Shown: positions 8,140 through 14,903 of the stretch, one piece after another | How positions within the stretch are numbered: the first letter of the stretch is position 1 | Layout of the letters: each line of letters starts with the position of its first letter | NCBI GenBank assembly: GCA_015522385.1 | Contig: WAMJ01000305.1 | Span: 1-20,162 of the forward strand | Direction: 5' to 3' | DNA from: Candidatus Heimdallarchaeota archaeon | GTDB taxonomy: Archaea > Asgardarchaeota > Heimdallarchaeia > Heimdallarchaeales > Kariarchaeaceae | DNA length: 20,162 bases | Position numbers and translations under genes: made by a program | Notes under the pieces: generated by a model | What the model was told of the DNA's origin: nothing | The model's database searches: none | What the model saw: only the letters and a program-made list of their open reading frames with translations

Positions 8140-8754
8140 ATGAGCGAGGACTCAAGACTCCGGGACTCCCCAACATTTGTTCTCATCGCTATAAACGTAG
8201 GGCTTTACATCGTGACTTCTATTGTCTCTGGATCAATCTTTCTCATGAGCCCTCAAATGATCGTGCTCTTGGGTTTCAGCAAGTTTGCATTCCTCTCTGG
8301 AAGATTCTATGTCCTGATCACTTCCATATTCTTCCACGCATCGGTAGCGCATGTAGGAAGTAACATGCTCTTCCTCCTTATCTACGGCTCCAGTCTCGAA
8401 GAAAGTGGATTCAGGAAGAATGACATCTTCACTATCTATCTCGTTACAGGGCTTCTGGCCACTCTCTTCTCCCTTCCCTTTCTCGGTGACAGTACCGTGA
8501 CACTCGGTGCTTCAGGAGCAGTATTTGGAATGCTTGGAGCTATAATTGGATACGAATGGAACCAAGGTGGCGAGAACAAGAAGAGGGTACTGTTTGTCGG
8601 TATAATTAATTTCATCTTCTCATCCACCAGCGCGAATACAAACATCTTCGCTCATCTATTCGGTCTTGCAGCTGGAATATTGATCACAAAGTATCCCTTC
8701 ATCCTAGACAGTGAATATGCAATAGAGTTCAGGGAGAAACGAAATAAGATCTAG
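8140..8754 (+). CDS. Rhomboid-family intramembrane serine protease
   Basis: 204 residues with six predicted membrane helices, the basic rhomboid core. Active-site features are present: HASVAHVGSNMLFL (His and Asn of TM2, about 67-80), GASGAVFG with the catalytic serine in GxSG (about 126-133), and AHLFGLAAG with the second catalytic His in the last helix. The enzyme cuts helices of membrane-spanning substrates within the bilayer. No extra cytoplasmic domain is attached. A TTTAAG box supports ATG 8140. The gene converges on the large membrane-anchored subtilase: both stop codons fall within the shared palindrome CTAG at 8751-8754. Pairing of a rhomboid with a surface subtilase invites the idea of sequential cleavage of membrane proteins, but convergent genes are not co-transcribed, so this stays a hypothesis. 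Confidence 0.93.
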   Translation: MSEDSRLRDSPTFVLIAINVGLYIVTSIVSGSIFLMSPQMIVLLGFSKFAFLSGRFYVLITSIFFHASVAHVGSNMLFLLIYGSSLEESGFRKNDIFTIYLVTGLLATLFSLPFLGDSTVTLGASGAVFGMLGAIIGYEWNQGGENKKRVLFVGIINFIFSSTSANTNIFAHLFGLAAGILITKYPFILDSEYAIEFREKRNKI

Positions 8755-11732
8755 TTCTTCTTCTTCTTCTGCTTAATCTTGTATTTGTACAACTTCCTTC
8801 CACCCTCGTTTCTTACCCAGATGAACCACGATGCGATGATGGTGAGGAAGATTATCCTCGCAGTGAGGTTGAAAATATCCTGATCGTTGAAAAACTGGAG
8901 ATTCACGAACAGCGAAATCTTTAGGAAGATCGGTCCCTCATCAGAGTCCATTTTCAGGAGAAGGACGTAATCCCCGTAGTCATTGAACTGGACATCTACA
9001 AGGTACCTCGCAGGATTGTTCGGATCACGGGTAAACTGTACCCTCTTGTCACCAAAAGCACTTGGAAGGTAGTAGATGAGGGCATCACCCGTATCTGCAA
9101 GACCTTGAATCTCCGATCCATCCCACTTTGTCGGTGTGTTCAGGACGAGAGTGACCGTATCGTACAGGTTAATCTCGATAGGTTCAAGTCGGGAATACCT
9201 TATCCCGTCAACCTCAACGCTAACCTTGAAGTCATTTTTCTCGACCAGCCAGTTAAAGGAGCCTATCGCCACCTCTTGGCTCTCCTCCGGATCTGAACTT
9301 GAGTACCTCCCTATGTCAAGGGCAAATGAGTCAAAACCGAGGTTGGACGAGAACACGAGTATCCGACCATTCCCGACTTCCGATGCAGCTATGACGGGTG
9401 CACCATTGTAGTCTGCAACCAACGTGGCAGTACTGTAGTCAAGGGTGAGCTTGGGGCCGTAGAACTCGAAGGCGAGGTTCTTCGGTAGAATGCTCTGATC
9501 CTTACGAGTCCTGATGACATTTCCTCCCGCTACCAGCCTGAAATCTGATGGTTCCATGCTACTTGGATCCGCTGACAGATCGAATTGAATACCACTTTTG
9601 TATTCACCACTAAATGTAAGTATGCTGTTCATTGTCTGGTAGTTGAAGGGAGCAAAAGGTATGCCCTCCGCTCTTAGGAAACCTCCATTTCCCATCATGA
9701 GAAGCCCTTTCCCATCTACAGATACAAACTGCCTGATCGCAGTTCGCTCATCGGCATTGTAGCTAAGCTCCGGATCAGCTATAACTAGCACATCTACATC
9801 ATCCAGTAGTTCCTCGGTTATTGTAGCATAATTCTCCTTTACGATGAAACCCTCGTCCTCGAGAATAGAGGCCAACTTGAGATACTTCCCCCGAGGACCG
9901 TCATTCGAGAAGAAACCGGTGACCGTATCTTTGTCCTTCGAGAGATCAAAGAGAACAGTACCTCTTGAGAACCGTGTCTGGGAGAAAAAGGTGACATTGG
10001 AGAACTCCATCATATTCCCAGTTGCTGCATCCTCGAAGTAGATCTCAGCAAAGTTGTATTCAAGTTCGGTTGAGTTGACCAGTATATCAACCGGAATAAA
10101 TGTTACCCCCTCTGTTACCTGTACCGTACTAGGTAGGGTGATCACAGGAGATCCGTAGTAGTACTGAACTTTGGGGATTAATGTCAGATTCTCCTTGGAG
10201 AATATCGTGATGTTGAATGACTTGGTGTGTCCAGCGATGCTATTGGAGTAGAAGAGATTGGGTTGCCGGAAAGGCCTGCCAGTATAGCTCCGGTCCTTTC
10301 CGTCATTGAATGATACAGGAGTGACGACCGTCTTCTGCTCACCCTTAGTCTCCAGTGAACCATTGAGGATCTGGTATGCCCGGTAGAAATCCACCATTCC
10401 CCTTCCCTGTACCTCGGCAGCTGCGTAGATGTCCTTTGCACCTGCTGTGATTGCGTACCTGATCTCGGCAGCAGTAGCGTTAGGGAACGCCTGCCTGAGA
10501 AGTACAGCGCCACCTGACACGTGCGGAACCGCCATTGAAGTCCCAGATCTCGTGACAGGGAGTGCAGAGGAGACATTCACGGAGACCACATTTACTCCTG
10601 GAGCAAGCACATCTGGCTTGACCCCGTACTGTGGCGGTAGACCCGGGGATCTGGAACTCCCTCCCCACGGGATGAAGTAGGGGTCGTTCGAGTAAAACTT
10701 GTCGGTCACAGCCCCAACTGCCAAGACATCAGGAAGTGCAGCCGGGAGTCCGAGGGTAGATCCACCGAATGCCCCGTCATTGCCTATGGCCGCGACCATG
10801 AGAATGTCTCTCTTCTTGGCCTCCTCGATCAGAGCTATGTGAGGATCCTCAATTCCCTCGTAGATCTGAGTCCCGAAACTCATGGAGATAACACTCGAAT
10901 TCATCGAAATTGCCATTTCCAGTCCTTCAAGAACACTCGCAGTATCCCCACTACCGTACTTATTGAGCACCTTGATGGAGATGATCTCGGCATCGGGTGC
11001 CATACCTTTGCTCTGGAATTGTTCCAGCTCACCCTTGGCATTCCTGAAGTATCCATTTCCAGCAGCTATACCCGCGACGTGGGTCCCGTGTCCTGATTTG
11101 TCGTAGGTTCTCTCACTGGGGTCGTTGAGGTACTCCTGTATGGCGAAGGCTTTGACCCTCGACCTCTGCAGATTATCCAGATCACGAAAGCTTGTTAGGT
11201 TCTCGTCGACACCTGAGTCAATTATCGTCCATGTCTGGTCAGTTCCTAAATAACCCAATTCCCTCAGCTTATCGATGTTCGTCTGGATAACAGTGTCTTC
11301 GAGGGTCATACCCACAACCTCGCTTTTGAGCTTGGGAAGATTCTGTTGCTGAGCACTTGTAGTAATGTAGCTGGGAATCACCTTCTGGACACCAAGACCC
11401 TGAAGCTCCTGCATGGAGTAAGGCTGCTCAACGACCGTGATCATAGGTATAAACTTGAAGACATAAAGAATCTGCCAGCCGTTACCTTCGAGGAAAGGTA
11501 TTGCCTGATCCCGAGATTCAGCAGAGTCGAACTGGAGCATCACCTTTCCCGAGCTGATCAACTCGGGAGTATCTACTGTATACATATTGCTCCTCTCAGG
11601 AAGGGTTTCTCGGGACAAGTCGTCCGTCGTCGACCTCATTGTTTCTCTTCCGGTTACTGGAAGCAACGACTGGAAGGGGGTCAAAAGGATCAGTGTGATA
11701 ATGAAGATCGAGAGAGATTTGGAACTGGACAT
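8751..11732 (-). CDS. Membrane-anchored subtilisin-like protease, site-1-protease-like layout
   Basis: 993 residues. It starts with a signal peptide (hydrophobic about 7-25), followed by an inhibitor-I9-like propeptide (about 60-125: VMLQFDSAESRDQAIPFLEG). The S8 domain (about 145-455) has catalytic Asp172 in TIIDSGVD, His215 in SGHGTHVAG, oxyanion Asn318 in AAIGNDG and Ser399 in SGTSMAVPHVSGG, so it should be active. Residues about 590-830 form an alpha/beta domain (VLFDLSKDKDTV, LASILEDEGFIVKEN, DVDVLVIADPELSY, GKGLLMMGNGG, GRILVFSSNLGFD) resembling the GATase1-like domain that follows the S8 domain in eukaryotic site-1 protease. A beta domain (about 835-945) and a single TM (about 956-974) with a Lys-rich cytoplasmic tail end the protein. 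Topology is outside with one anchor. A TATA-like TTAAAAC lies about 28-34 nt upstream. Substrates unknown; other surface subtilases share parts of this layout. Confidence 0.93.
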   Translation of the reverse strand: MSSSKSLSIFIITLILLTPFQSLLPVTGRETMRSTTDDLSRETLPERSNMYTVDTPELISSGKVMLQFDSAESRDQAIPFLEGNGWQILYVFKFIPMITVVEQPYSMQELQGLGVQKVIPSYITTSAQQQNLPKLKSEVVGMTLEDTVIQTNIDKLRELGYLGTDQTWTIIDSGVDENLTSFRDLDNLQRSRVKAFAIQEYLNDPSERTYDKSGHGTHVAGIAAGNGYFRNAKGELEQFQSKGMAPDAEIISIKVLNKYGSGDTASVLEGLEMAISMNSSVISMSFGTQIYEGIEDPHIALIEEAKKRDILMVAAIGNDGAFGGSTLGLPAALPDVLAVGAVTDKFYSNDPYFIPWGGSSRSPGLPPQYGVKPDVLAPGVNVVSVNVSSALPVTRSGTSMAVPHVSGGAVLLRQAFPNATAAEIRYAITAGAKDIYAAAEVQGRGMVDFYRAYQILNGSLETKGEQKTVVTPVSFNDGKDRSYTGRPFRQPNLFYSNSIAGHTKSFNITIFSKENLTLIPKVQYYYGSPVITLPSTVQVTEGVTFIPVDILVNSTELEYNFAEIYFEDAATGNMMEFSNVTFFSQTRFSRGTVLFDLSKDKDTVTGFFSNDGPRGKYLKLASILEDEGFIVKENYATITEELLDDVDVLVIADPELSYNADERTAIRQFVSVDGKGLLMMGNGGFLRAEGIPFAPFNYQTMNSILTFSGEYKSGIQFDLSADPSSMEPSDFRLVAGGNVIRTRKDQSILPKNLAFEFYGPKLTLDYSTATLVADYNGAPVIAASEVGNGRILVFSSNLGFDSFALDIGRYSSSDPEESQEVAIGSFNWLVEKNDFKVSVEVDGIRYSRLEPIEINLYDTVTLVLNTPTKWDGSEIQGLADTGDALIYYLPSAFGDKRVQFTRDPNNPARYLVDVQFNDYGDYVLLLKMDSDEGPIFLKISLFVNLQFFNDQDIFNLTARIIFLTIIASWFIWVRNEGGRKLYKYKIKQKKKKN

Positions 11733-11760
11733 TATCTGAACATTATCTAAATCTGTCTTG

Positions 11761-11767
11761 TTTTAAC
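11761..11767 (-). promoter_or_regulatory. TATA-like box before the subtilase gene
   Basis: Minus-strand GTTAAAA lies 29-35 nt upstream of ATG 11732, in the 143-bp divergent region shared with the biotin carboxylase gene. Confidence 0.35.
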
Positions 11768-11846
11768 TCTTATCTGGTGCAGAGAAATTTCTTGTCAATT
11801 CTCAGCAGAAACTTCCCCATTATACGGATGTTGTACGAACTTAATC

Positions 11847-11856
11847 CTTAATTATC
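11847..11856 (+). promoter_or_regulatory. TATA-like box before the biotin carboxylase gene
   Basis: CTTAATTATC lies 20-29 nt before the GTG start at 11876. No good Shine-Dalgarno sequence is correctly spaced (a GGAG ends only 3 nt before the start), so initiation is probably on a very short leader. Confidence 0.35.
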
Positions 11857-11875
11857 ATCCCGCAAATCGGAGATT

Positions 11876-13354
11876 GTGTTCTCCAAAGTCCTAGTGGCTA
11901 ATCGAGGTGAGATTGCTCTCCGAGTTATTAACTCCCTGCAGGAGCACGGTGTAGAAGCAGTGCTACTAACCAGTCCAATCGACAAGAAATCATTCCCCGC
12001 CAAGCAGGCTGACGAGCTAATCGAGCTCCCCGGGAACCTACCAAACGAGTCCTACCTAGACCAAGACCTGATCATCGACCTCGCCAAGGATCGGGGGGTT
12101 GACGCTGTTCATCCCGGATACGGCTTCCTCTCTGAAAACAAGACCTTTAGGGAGAAGGTCGACAAAGCAGGGATAGTCTACATCGGTCCCACTGCCGATC
12201 ACATGGACATCCTTGGGGACAAAATTCAAGCAAGGCAAGCAGCTGTTAATTCCGATACACCTCTACTTCCAGGAACCGTGTCCAGCCTCGATCTGGAAGA
12301 ACTCAAGGAGGAGGCGAGGAACATAGGCTACCCTATCCTTATCAAAGCAGCTGCAGGGGGAGGGGGAAGAGGAATCAGGCTCGTCACAACCGAGGGGGAG
12401 TTCGACAACCTCGCGACCAATGCCATCAACGAGGCCAAGATGGCATTTGGAGATGGCAGAATTTACATCGAGAAGTACTTGCAGAGTGGTAAGCACATCG
12501 AGGTACAGGTTCTCGGACTTGGTGATGGGAACGTCCTCCACTTCTTCGAGAGGGACTGCAGCATACAGCGGAAGAATCAGAAACTCATCGAGGAGGGACC
12601 AGCTCCATCGATCTCCCGGAAGAAAGCAGCAGAGATTCACGAGACTGCGGTTGGTTTAACCTCTTACTTAAAATACCTCAATGCAGGAACAGTGGAGTTC
12701 ATGCTGGACTCGGAGGGCAACCACTACTTCCTCGAGGTCAATACTAGAATACAGGTAGAGCATCCTGTCACCGAGATGATCACTGGTGAGGACCTCGTCT
12801 GGAGACAGGTTCAGATCGCTGCTGGTGAGGATCTGGCTCTTGCACAGAAGGACATCGGATACCGTGGACATGCGATGGAGGCCAGGGTCTATGCCGAGAA
12901 CCCATTCAGAGGATTCGCTCCCAGCACGGGTGAGATCACCCGTATCTACCACCCCGTGGGACCAGGGATCAGAGTTGACACCCACATTAGGGAGAGGAGC
13001 GAGATACCCCCGTTCTACGATTCGATGATCTCCAAGGTTATAGCATTCGGAGTGAACAGGGAACACGCAATCAGTCGACTCGACCGGGCACTAGGGACCT
13101 ACCAGATCAGCGGTATACAGACAACTATTCCATATGTTCGTCAGATACTTAAACTTGAAGATTTCAGGGAGCTCAACTACAATACAAGATATCTCCAGTC
13201 AAATGAGGAGAAGTTTAGCATTCCCCAGAAACTCCGACGGATAGCTATCGCTGCTGCCTCTCGTGAATTTCACTATTCCAAAACAGAGGAGCAGATTCCG
13301 CAGAGGAGTACAGGAAGTCAATGGAAGAGATCACTCTTCCCGAAGGTGATGTAA
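11876..13354 (+). CDS. Biotin carboxylase subunit of an acyl-CoA/pyruvate-type carboxylase
   Basis: 492 residues starting at GTG 11876 with the family hallmark MFSKVLVANRGEIALRV. It carboxylates biotin on the carrier protein using ATP and bicarbonate. Domains: N-terminal Rossmann-like part (1-115, HPGYGFLSEN at 79-88), ATP-grasp (about 116-320) with the glycine-rich loop KAAAGGGGRGIRL (157-169) and QRKNQKLIEEGP, catalytic EVNTRIQVEHPVTE (287-300), and the biotin carboxylase C domain (about 330-445). All key residues are present. The last ~40 residues (after about 455) continue past the usual AccC end and are basic and poorly conserved in look. Its TAA stop at 13352-13354 shares one base with the ATG of the biotin carrier gene, so the pair is translationally coupled. 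No carboxyltransferase gene is in the window, so the acyl substrate cannot be named. Confidence 0.95.
   Translation: MFSKVLVANRGEIALRVINSLQEHGVEAVLLTSPIDKKSFPAKQADELIELPGNLPNESYLDQDLIIDLAKDRGVDAVHPGYGFLSENKTFREKVDKAGIVYIGPTADHMDILGDKIQARQAAVNSDTPLLPGTVSSLDLEELKEEARNIGYPILIKAAAGGGGRGIRLVTTEGEFDNLATNAINEAKMAFGDGRIYIEKYLQSGKHIEVQVLGLGDGNVLHFFERDCSIQRKNQKLIEEGPAPSISRKKAAEIHETAVGLTSYLKYLNAGTVEFMLDSEGNHYFLEVNTRIQVEHPVTEMITGEDLVWRQVQIAAGEDLALAQKDIGYRGHAMEARVYAENPFRGFAPSTGEITRIYHPVGPGIRVDTHIRERSEIPPFYDSMISKVIAFGVNREHAISRLDRALGTYQISGIQTTIPYVRQILKLEDFRELNYNTRYLQSNEEKFSIPQKLRRIAIAAASREFHYSKTEEQIPQRSTGSQWKRSLFPKVM
13342..13350 (+). promoter_or_regulatory. Shine-Dalgarno sequence deciding the carrier-protein start
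   Basis: GAAGGTGAT, inside the end of the biotin carboxylase gene, contains the strong anti-SD match GGTGAT ending 4 nt before ATG 13354. It selects the downstream ATG (TAATG stop/start overlap) over the in-frame ATG at 13321. It is one of the few clear ribosome binding sites here, as expected for an internal operon gene. Confidence 0.7.
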
Positions 13355-13833
13355 TGAAGAAATACAGAGCAGTTTCTGAAGAGGAGACGATGGAGGTCCT
13401 CGTGAACAACTCATTCCTCGAAGTAGAGGGGGAGAAGATGAGCTTCGAGCAGACAAACGGTAACATTTTCCTCAAGACAGAGGACTCACTAGTAGAAATC
13501 GAGGACATCGTCCGTGTCTCTGATGGTAAGTATATGGTACATATCGAGGGCTATGCCTTCGAGGTAGAGGTCCATGACCCAATGCAAGAACTTGTTGGCG
13601 GGGCAGCGACGGTCTCTGGAGAGATCAAGTCACCGATGGCAGGAGTCATCACCTCGATTGCTGTAGAGATTGACCAGAAGGTATCGGAGGGTGATGTCCT
13701 ACTCGTACTCTCAGCAATGAAAATGGAGAACGAGATTGTCAGCCCCGTGTCTGGAACCATTACCTCTATCGAGTGCGGGGTCAACGAACAGGTCAATCCT
13801 GACCAGCTACTAGTCGTCATCACAGAGGAGTAG
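13354..13833 (+). CDS. Biotin carboxyl carrier protein
   Basis: 159 residues from ATG 13354. It carries biotin between the carboxylase and the carboxyltransferase. The C-terminal biotinyl domain (about 90-159) holds IKSPMAGVITSI and the biotinylation site AMKMEN with acceptor Lys123, followed by SPVSGTITSI, the mirror-image half of the barrel. Residues 1-75 form a small beta-rich domain ending YAFEVEVHD, similar to the region before the swinging arm in propionyl-CoA/oxaloacetate-type carrier subunits. An upstream ATG at 13321 is open in the same frame but lacks a ribosome site, whereas 13354 follows GGTGAT and overlaps the preceding stop. Transcription converges on the methyltransferase gene at 13937, and the 3' region carries one arm of a 15-bp inverted repeat. 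Confidence 0.95.
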   Translation: MKKYRAVSEEETMEVLVNNSFLEVEGEKMSFEQTNGNIFLKTEDSLVEIEDIVRVSDGKYMVHIEGYAFEVEVHDPMQELVGGAATVSGEIKSPMAGVITSIAVEIDQKVSEGDVLLVLSAMKMENEIVSPVSGTITSIECGVNEQVNPDQLLVVITEE

Positions 13834-13871
13834 GCTCTCCACAATTGAGAAAGTCAATCCTATACAATTAG

Positions 13872-13886
13872 GTTTTCTCATTACAG
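13872..13886. repeat. Left arm of a 15-bp perfect inverted repeat
   Basis: GTTTTCTCATTACAG here is the exact reverse complement of 13971-13985, with an 84-bp spacer. It lies in the 103-bp gap between two converging genes; the other arm is inside the 3' coding end of the methyltransferase gene. A transcript spanning both would fold into a 15-bp stem. Confidence 0.8.
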
Positions 13887-13936
13887 TTACAGGGACTATT
13901 TGCACAACAGGTCTTACTACAGAGTTCCCAAGATGC

Positions 13937-14548
13937 TTAAATTAGACTACCAATATTCTTGAAGAACAGTCTGTAATGAGAAAACTTCCAAGGAAAGATC
14001 CACGCTACTCTCTCTTTATACGAATCATAGTTCTCAAACGACCTTTTCAACTTTATCTCCTCAAAAATAGAGCCTATGATGAAGTAACCCCCTGCGCCAA
14101 GTACCCAAGAGAGCGAAGCCTCGTTCACACCAACGAAAAGTGTGGAGAGGAAGACGAGTATCGACCCGGTGTAAACGGGATGACGACTGAATGTGTAGAT
14201 ACCGTCTGTCATCAGTGGAGAATTCTCCTCCTTTAGTCCAAGGAAGCCAAGTAGATCCCACTTCCATAATCCGAATGCTGCAATTAACCCACCCATGGCG
14301 AAGAGAAGGAGAAAGCCGAACAGGCGGAATCCATTCAGTGACAGACCTTGAAGCAAGAGCTGTGTGATCGAGGGAACATTCATCAGAACAAGAAAAAGAG
14401 CGACACTCTGAAGGATATTGTAGATTATCCTATAGAAACGGGGTGATAATCTGCTCTTTTGCTTCACCACATCAAAGGTCAGAACTGTATGGAAAGCTCC
14501 AAAACCAAACCAGTACAGTATATAGCGAGCAAGTAGAATGTAGTCCAT
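13937..14548 (-). CDS. Isoprenylcysteine/phospholipid methyltransferase-like membrane protein
   Basis: 203 residues from ATG 14548 (GTG 14554 is two codons earlier and also possible). About five to six membrane helices are predicted. The C-terminal signature fits the ICMT/PEMT/NnrU-type superfamily: GIYTFSRHPVYTGSIL with RHP at 122-124, then FEEIKLKRSFENYDSYKERV with paired glutamates near 163-164 and a closing WIFPW. These residues build the S-adenosylmethionine pocket at the membrane face. Substrate could be an isoprenyl-cysteine, a lipid headgroup or a small thiol; the sequence does not decide. An A/T-rich box (14567-14578) sits 19-30 nt upstream. It is divergent from the small zinc-ribbon gene, with a dyad between them. 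Confidence 0.85.
   Translation of the reverse strand: MDYILLARYILYWFGFGAFHTVLTFDVVKQKSRLSPRFYRIIYNILQSVALFLVLMNVPSITQLLLQGLSLNGFRLFGFLLLFAMGGLIAAFGLWKWDLLGFLGLKEENSPLMTDGIYTFSRHPVYTGSILVFLSTLFVGVNEASLSWVLGAGGYFIIGSIFEEIKLKRSFENYDSYKERVAWIFPWKFSHYRLFFKNIGSLI
13971..13985. repeat. Right arm of the 15-bp inverted repeat
   Basis: CTGTAATGAGAAAAC pairs exactly with 13872-13886. On the minus strand it encodes FSHYR near the C-terminus of the methyltransferase. Confidence 0.8.
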
Positions 14549-14566
14549 ATTCACCCTTTGTGGATG

Positions 14567-14578
14567 ATATTATTAAAT
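14567..14578 (-). promoter_or_regulatory. TATA-like box of the methyltransferase gene
   Basis: Minus-strand ATTTAATAATAT lies 19-30 nt upstream of ATG 14548. The adjacent dyad at 14590-14604 lies just beyond it. Confidence 0.45.
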
Positions 14579-14589
14579 CCCTGCTCGTC

Positions 14590-14604
14590 TGCGAACTATT
14601 CGCA
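14590..14604. promoter_or_regulatory. Dyad between divergent genes, possible operator
   Basis: TGCGAA-CTA-TTCGCA is a perfect 6-bp dyad with a 3-bp centre. It lies between the TATA-like boxes of the methyltransferase gene (14567-14578) and the zinc-ribbon gene (about 14605-14616), where a dimeric regulator could act on both. Confidence 0.4.
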
Positions 14605-14635
14605 AAGATTAAACCAATTGTGCCAAAATTGAAAT

Positions 14636-14770
14636 ATGATCTGCCCCCGGTGCATGAAGATGACTGGAAAGAAAGTCCCTATGAAGGATATTAAACGCAA
14701 AGGAGGCTTTCACAAGCAGACCAAGTACCAGTGCAAGTCATGTGGGCTTGTCCGTATGAAGAAGAACTGA
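14636..14770 (+). CDS. Small zinc-ribbon protein, 44 residues
   Basis: ATG at 14636 opens a 44-codon frame ending in TGA at 14768-14770. The product starts MICPRCMKMTGKKV and ends with YQCKSCGLVRMKKN. C3-x2-C6 and C33-x2-C36 form a classic four-cysteine zinc ribbon, and the intervening part is rich in Lys (KDIKRKGGFHKQTKY), suggesting RNA or DNA binding. An A/T-rich element (AAGATTAAAC, near 14606-14615) is about 21-30 nt upstream, supporting a leaderless start. It is too short for most gene finders with a 60-residue cut-off. Similar stand-alone ribbons occur in ribosome- and transcription-related proteins; I cannot name this one. Confidence 0.8.
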   Translation: MICPRCMKMTGKKVPMKDIKRKGGFHKQTKYQCKSCGLVRMKKN

Positions 14771-14829
14771 ATTAATCATATTGTTGTAACCAAATGATGT
14801 TATGGGGGATATTCATTCATTATTCAAAT

Positions 14830-14853
14830 TTTATAGGCGAATTCACCTATAAA
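14830..14853. promoter_or_regulatory. 24-bp near-perfect palindrome, candidate operator
   Basis: TTTATAGG, CGAATTCA and CCTATAAA form a continuous palindrome centred on GAATTC, with only one mismatched pair (C14838 against A14845). It lies just upstream of the TATA-like box (14872-14880) and about 50 bp before ATG 14904. There is no T-run after it, so it is not an obvious terminator for the zinc-ribbon gene. Confidence 0.5.
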
Positions 14854-14871
14854 CTTGAACCTATCCCCTCA

Positions 14872-14880
14872 CTTATATTC
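14872..14880 (+). promoter_or_regulatory. TATA-like box of the secreted-protein gene
   Basis: CTTATATTC lies 24-32 nt before ATG 14904, with no Shine-Dalgarno sequence between. Confidence 0.45.
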
Positions 14881-14903
14881 ACCTCCCGAGCAACTGCATT
14901 ATC

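Noticed and set aside
11346..11750. 134-codon plus-strand frame opposite the subtilase gene
   Set aside because: It lies wholly antisense to the well-supported signal peptide and prodomain region; its translation has no domain-like features.
12668..13066. 132-codon minus-strand frame inside the biotin carboxylase gene
   Set aside because: A shadow of a strongly conserved enzyme; low-complexity codon mirror, no promoter or independent signal.
13321..13353. Upstream ATG for the biotin carrier gene
   Set aside because: There is no ribosome site before it, while ATG 13354 has GGTGAT and the TAATG overlap typical of coupled genes.
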